DNA of 52,764 bases from a bacterium (GTDB lineage Bacteria; Zixibacteria; MSB-5A5; WJJR01): contig DATMBC010000047.1 in NCBI GenBank assembly GCA_035559435.1, positions 1 to 52,764 on the forward strand. The letters are read 5' to 3'. The notes under the pieces were generated by a model. The model did not search any database, had not been told where the DNA came from, and was given only the letters and a program-made list of their open reading frames with translations. This document shows, piece after piece, positions 50,741 through 52,764 of the stretch. A program made the position numbers and the translations under genes. Every line of letters starts with the position of its first letter. The first letter of the stretch is position 1.

Positions 50741-51820
50741 ATGCGGATCGGAAACTTGACCATCGCCGGACGGGCCCTGCTGGCCCCGATGGCCGGCATC
50801 ACCGACGTTGTTTTCCGTCGGCTCTGCCGCCGTTTCGGCGCCGCGATCGTCTATTCGGAGTTTCTCTCCTCCGATGGCCTGCTTTTCAACACCATGAGCC
50901 AGGAGCACAAACTGGCCTTGGCAGATGACGAGCATCCTGTTGCCTACCAACTGTTTGGCGCGCGCGTGCAGACATTCGGCCGCGCTGCCCAGATGCTTTC
51001 GGCTTACCGGCCCGACCTCATTGATCTCAACTTCGGTTGCCCGGTCCGCAAGGTTGTGGGGAAAAACGGCGGCGCCTCGCTTCTGAAGGATCTCGACCTC
51101 CTGGCCAGTCTTGTGAAGGAGACTGTCGATGCGGTGCCTCTGCCGGTCACGGTCAAAATGCGCGCCGGGTGGGACGAGAAGACGCTGGTGCACTGCGAGG
51201 CCGCCGCGCGCGCGGTCGAGGCGGGAGCGCAGGCGGTGACGCTGCATGCGCGCACCCGCGCCGATGGCGCCTGGGGGCCGAAATATGCCGGTCCGGCAAA
51301 ATGGGAATACATCGCCGAACTCAAAAGGCATGAGTCCCGTGTGCCGGTCATCGGCAACGGCGATGTCACCTCCCCCGACACCGCCAAGGCGATGCTCGAT
51401 CAGACCGGTTGCGACGCGGTGATGATCGGACGCGCCGCCGTGGGGCGGCCCTGGATCTTTGCCGAAGTGAACCACTTCCTCGCCACCGGTGAGCGTCTTC
51501 CCGAACCGTCGGCCGCCGATGTCCTGACCGTCGCCTGGCATCACATCGCCGAAAAGATCCGCGTGACCCCCGAACCGCCGGCGGTGGTGGTGCGCGGTCT
51601 GCGCAAGGTGCTGGCCGCCTACATCAAGGGCTGGCCCGACGCGCACACACTGCGCGACCGCCTCATGCGCGTCGAAGACCCTGAAGCGATTCGCCGCCTC
51701 TTTGCCGACTATCTGGCCGGGCACGCCGGCTTGTTGGACAACGCCGACAGCGGTTGGATTGATCAGTATCTGCCGTTGGATCGCGGCTGGATTCCCAAAT
51801 CCCGGGCGCTGGTGGCCTGA
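50741..51820 (+). CDS. dusB: tRNA-dihydrouridine synthase
   Basis: FMN enzyme that reduces uridines in tRNA D-loops. 359 residues: LLAPMAGITDVVFRRLCRRF, the catalytic Cys in DLNFGCPVRKVVGKNGGASL, MRAGWDEKT, ARTRADGAWGPKYAG and VIGNGDVTSPDTAKAML followed by MIGRAAVGRPWIF. ATG 50741 fits the family N-terminus; the frame stays open far upstream over the antisense of the FHA gene, which is not coding. A promoter with its -10 seven bases upstream of the ATG suggests a leaderless message. larC starts three bases after the stop. Confidence 0.95.
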   Translation: MRIGNLTIAGRALLAPMAGITDVVFRRLCRRFGAAIVYSEFLSSDGLLFNTMSQEHKLALADDEHPVAYQLFGARVQTFGRAAQMLSAYRPDLIDLNFGCPVRKVVGKNGGASLLKDLDLLASLVKETVDAVPLPVTVKMRAGWDEKTLVHCEAAARAVEAGAQAVTLHARTRADGAWGPKYAGPAKWEYIAELKRHESRVPVIGNGDVTSPDTAKAMLDQTGCDAVMIGRAAVGRPWIFAEVNHFLATGERLPEPSAADVLTVAWHHIAEKIRVTPEPPAVVVRGLRKVLAAYIKGWPDAHTLRDRLMRVEDPEAIRRLFADYLAGHAGLLDNADSGWIDQYLPLDRGWIPKSRALVA

Positions 51821-51823
51821 CCG

Positions 51824-52764
51824 ATGCGCGCGGTCTATTTCGATGGCCAGTCCGGCGCCGCCGGTGACATGATCCTCGGCGCGCTGGTCGATCTGGGCGC
51901 CGATCTTGCCGCAATCCGGGCGACCCTACAGCCGATTGTGCCGGCCGAGTTTGCGCTCCAGGTCGAGCGCGTCTCCTCCTATGGGATCGCCGCCGCCCGC
52001 GTGACGGTCACAGTCGAAGAGTCGGCCCGGCACCGTCGTTTGGCGGACGTGGAGTCATTGCTCGATGCCGGCTCGCTGTCGGCACGGGTGCGAACGCAGG
52101 CCACTGCCGTCTTCCGCCGTCTGGCCAATGCCGAGGCGCGCATCCATTCGACCACCGTCGATAAAGTGCATTTCCACGAGGTCGGCGCCAACGATGCGGT
52201 CATTGATATTGTCGGATCGCTGCTGGCGCTCGAACTGCTGGGTATCGAACGGGTCTATTGCGCGCCGCTGGTGCTTGGATCCGGCGTTGGACGCTCGGCG
52301 CACGGCCCGATTCAATTCCCTGCTCCGGCGGCGCTGGAGTTGCTCAAGGATCTTCCCGTGCGCCTGGTCGCCGATCTGGGTGAGACCACCACACCGACCG
52401 CCGCCGCCATCCTCGCGGAAGCGGCGGAATTCACGACCGACATTGTCCTGCGCGCCGAGCGCATTGGCTATGGCGCCGGACAAAAGACATTCGCCGACCG
52501 CCCCAATCTGCTGCGCGCGACCCTCGGCCTTGTCGATGCCTCCTTCGAGCACGACACGCTCTGGCTGGCCGCCAGCGACATCGACAACACCCGCCCGGAA
52601 GTCTTCGAATGGGTCTCTGAGAAGCTGCGCGAGGCCGGCGCGGTCGATGTCGTCACGTTCCCGCTGATGATGAAAAAGGGACGCATCGGCACCCGTATTG
52701 AAGCGCTCTGCGCCGATGACGCCCGCGCCGCCGTCGCGGCGGTCATCCTCCGCGAGACCGGCTC
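51824..52764 (+). CDS. larC: LarC, nickel-inserting protein of lactate racemase cofactor synthesis (3' end cut)
   Basis: No stop before the window end; 313 codons are visible of a usual 400-420. LarC inserts nickel into the nickel-pincer nucleotide cofactor. Visible markers: VYFDGQSGAAGDMILGALVDLG, VDKVHFHEVGANDAVIDIVGS, CAPLVLGSGVGRSAHGPIQF and GYGAGQKTFADRPNLLR, as in the family. The ATG 51824 lies three bases after dusB, so co-transcription is likely. larB, larE and larA are not visible. An ECF transporter occurs elsewhere in the window and could in principle take up nickel, but nothing here shows this. Confidence 0.9.
   Translation, partial: MRAVYFDGQSGAAGDMILGALVDLGADLAAIRATLQPIVPAEFALQVERVSSYGIAAARVTVTVEESARHRRLADVESLLDAGSLSARVRTQATAVFRRLANAEARIHSTTVDKVHFHEVGANDAVIDIVGSLLALELLGIERVYCAPLVLGSGVGRSAHGPIQFPAPAALELLKDLPVRLVADLGETTTPTAAAILAEAAEFTTDIVLRAERIGYGAGQKTFADRPNLLRATLGLVDASFEHDTLWLAASDIDNTRPEVFEWVSEKLREAGAVDVVTFPLMMKKGRIGTRIEALCADDARAAVAAVILRETG

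Overview
The window is GC-rich, densely packed bacterial chromosome with about 53 genes, short gaps, and many 4-base stop/start overlaps. TTG and GTG starts are common. Gene content points to a diderm-type, rod-shaped bacterium with type IV pili (PilT, MreC/D, PBP2/RodA, Psd/PssA, TatA, undecaprenyl-phosphate sugar transferase, Ser/Thr kinase with FHA partner). The mix of split GcvPA/GcvPB, PurS plus PurQ, a PyrR-led pyr operon, DUF4321 and GT-C/TPR proteins would fit an uncultivated phylum near the FCB group (Zixibacteria, Latescibacteria or Eisenbacteria type). No rRNA or clear taxonomic marker is present, so this placement is only an inference.

Layout. 1-730: end of pilT, a structured leader and a small zinc-ribbon gene. 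755-6475: biotin carboxylase accC, a terminator, then a glycine-cleavage operon (gcvH, gcvPA, a secreted thioredoxin-like/TPR protein, gcvPB). 6500-8637: a lower-GC restriction-modification island (Vsr, C5 cytosine methyltransferase, HNH nuclease). 8804-12255: a GT-C/TPR membrane protein and a tandem ECF ATPase. 12256-15401: pyrR-pyrB-pyrC behind a leader with a PyrR-type RNA loop. 15425-24047: a surface-glycan cluster (DegT aminotransferase, GT-C, four soluble or anchored glycosyltransferases, WecA-like initiator). 24081-28963: accA, a Trm112-like protein, PTS EIIA, mreC, mreD, PBP2, ending in a strong bidirectional terminator. 29015-30226 (minus): a secreted Trp/Tyr-rich protein. 30481-34497: rodA, comF, xerD and a GGDEF-like gene. 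34503-36758 (minus) and 36777 onward (plus): a second GT-C/TPR protein divergent from ecfT, truA, transaldolase, purB, psd and pssA. 41870-44518 (minus): a methyltransferase and an AAE-type transporter. 44816-46827: purS, purQ, DUF4321, tatA and an unknown gene. 46918-50611 (minus): a Cys-rich exported peptide, a CHASE2-kinase and a twin-FHA protein. 50741 to the end: dusB and a truncated larC.

Points of most interest: the PyrR-binding-loop candidate upstream of pyrR; a shared symmetric -10 element between two divergent, apparently leaderless genes, with similar -10/start spacing at dusB and ecfA; the Trp/Tyr-rich secreted protein separating the elongasome genes; a CxxS thioredoxin-like protein inside the gcv operon; the horizontally acquired Vsr/MTase/HNH cassette; and three GT-C membrane proteins with periplasm-type TPR tails. 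No CRISPR array, transposon, prophage, tRNA or rRNA was found. No gene-free stretch exceeds 300 bases.
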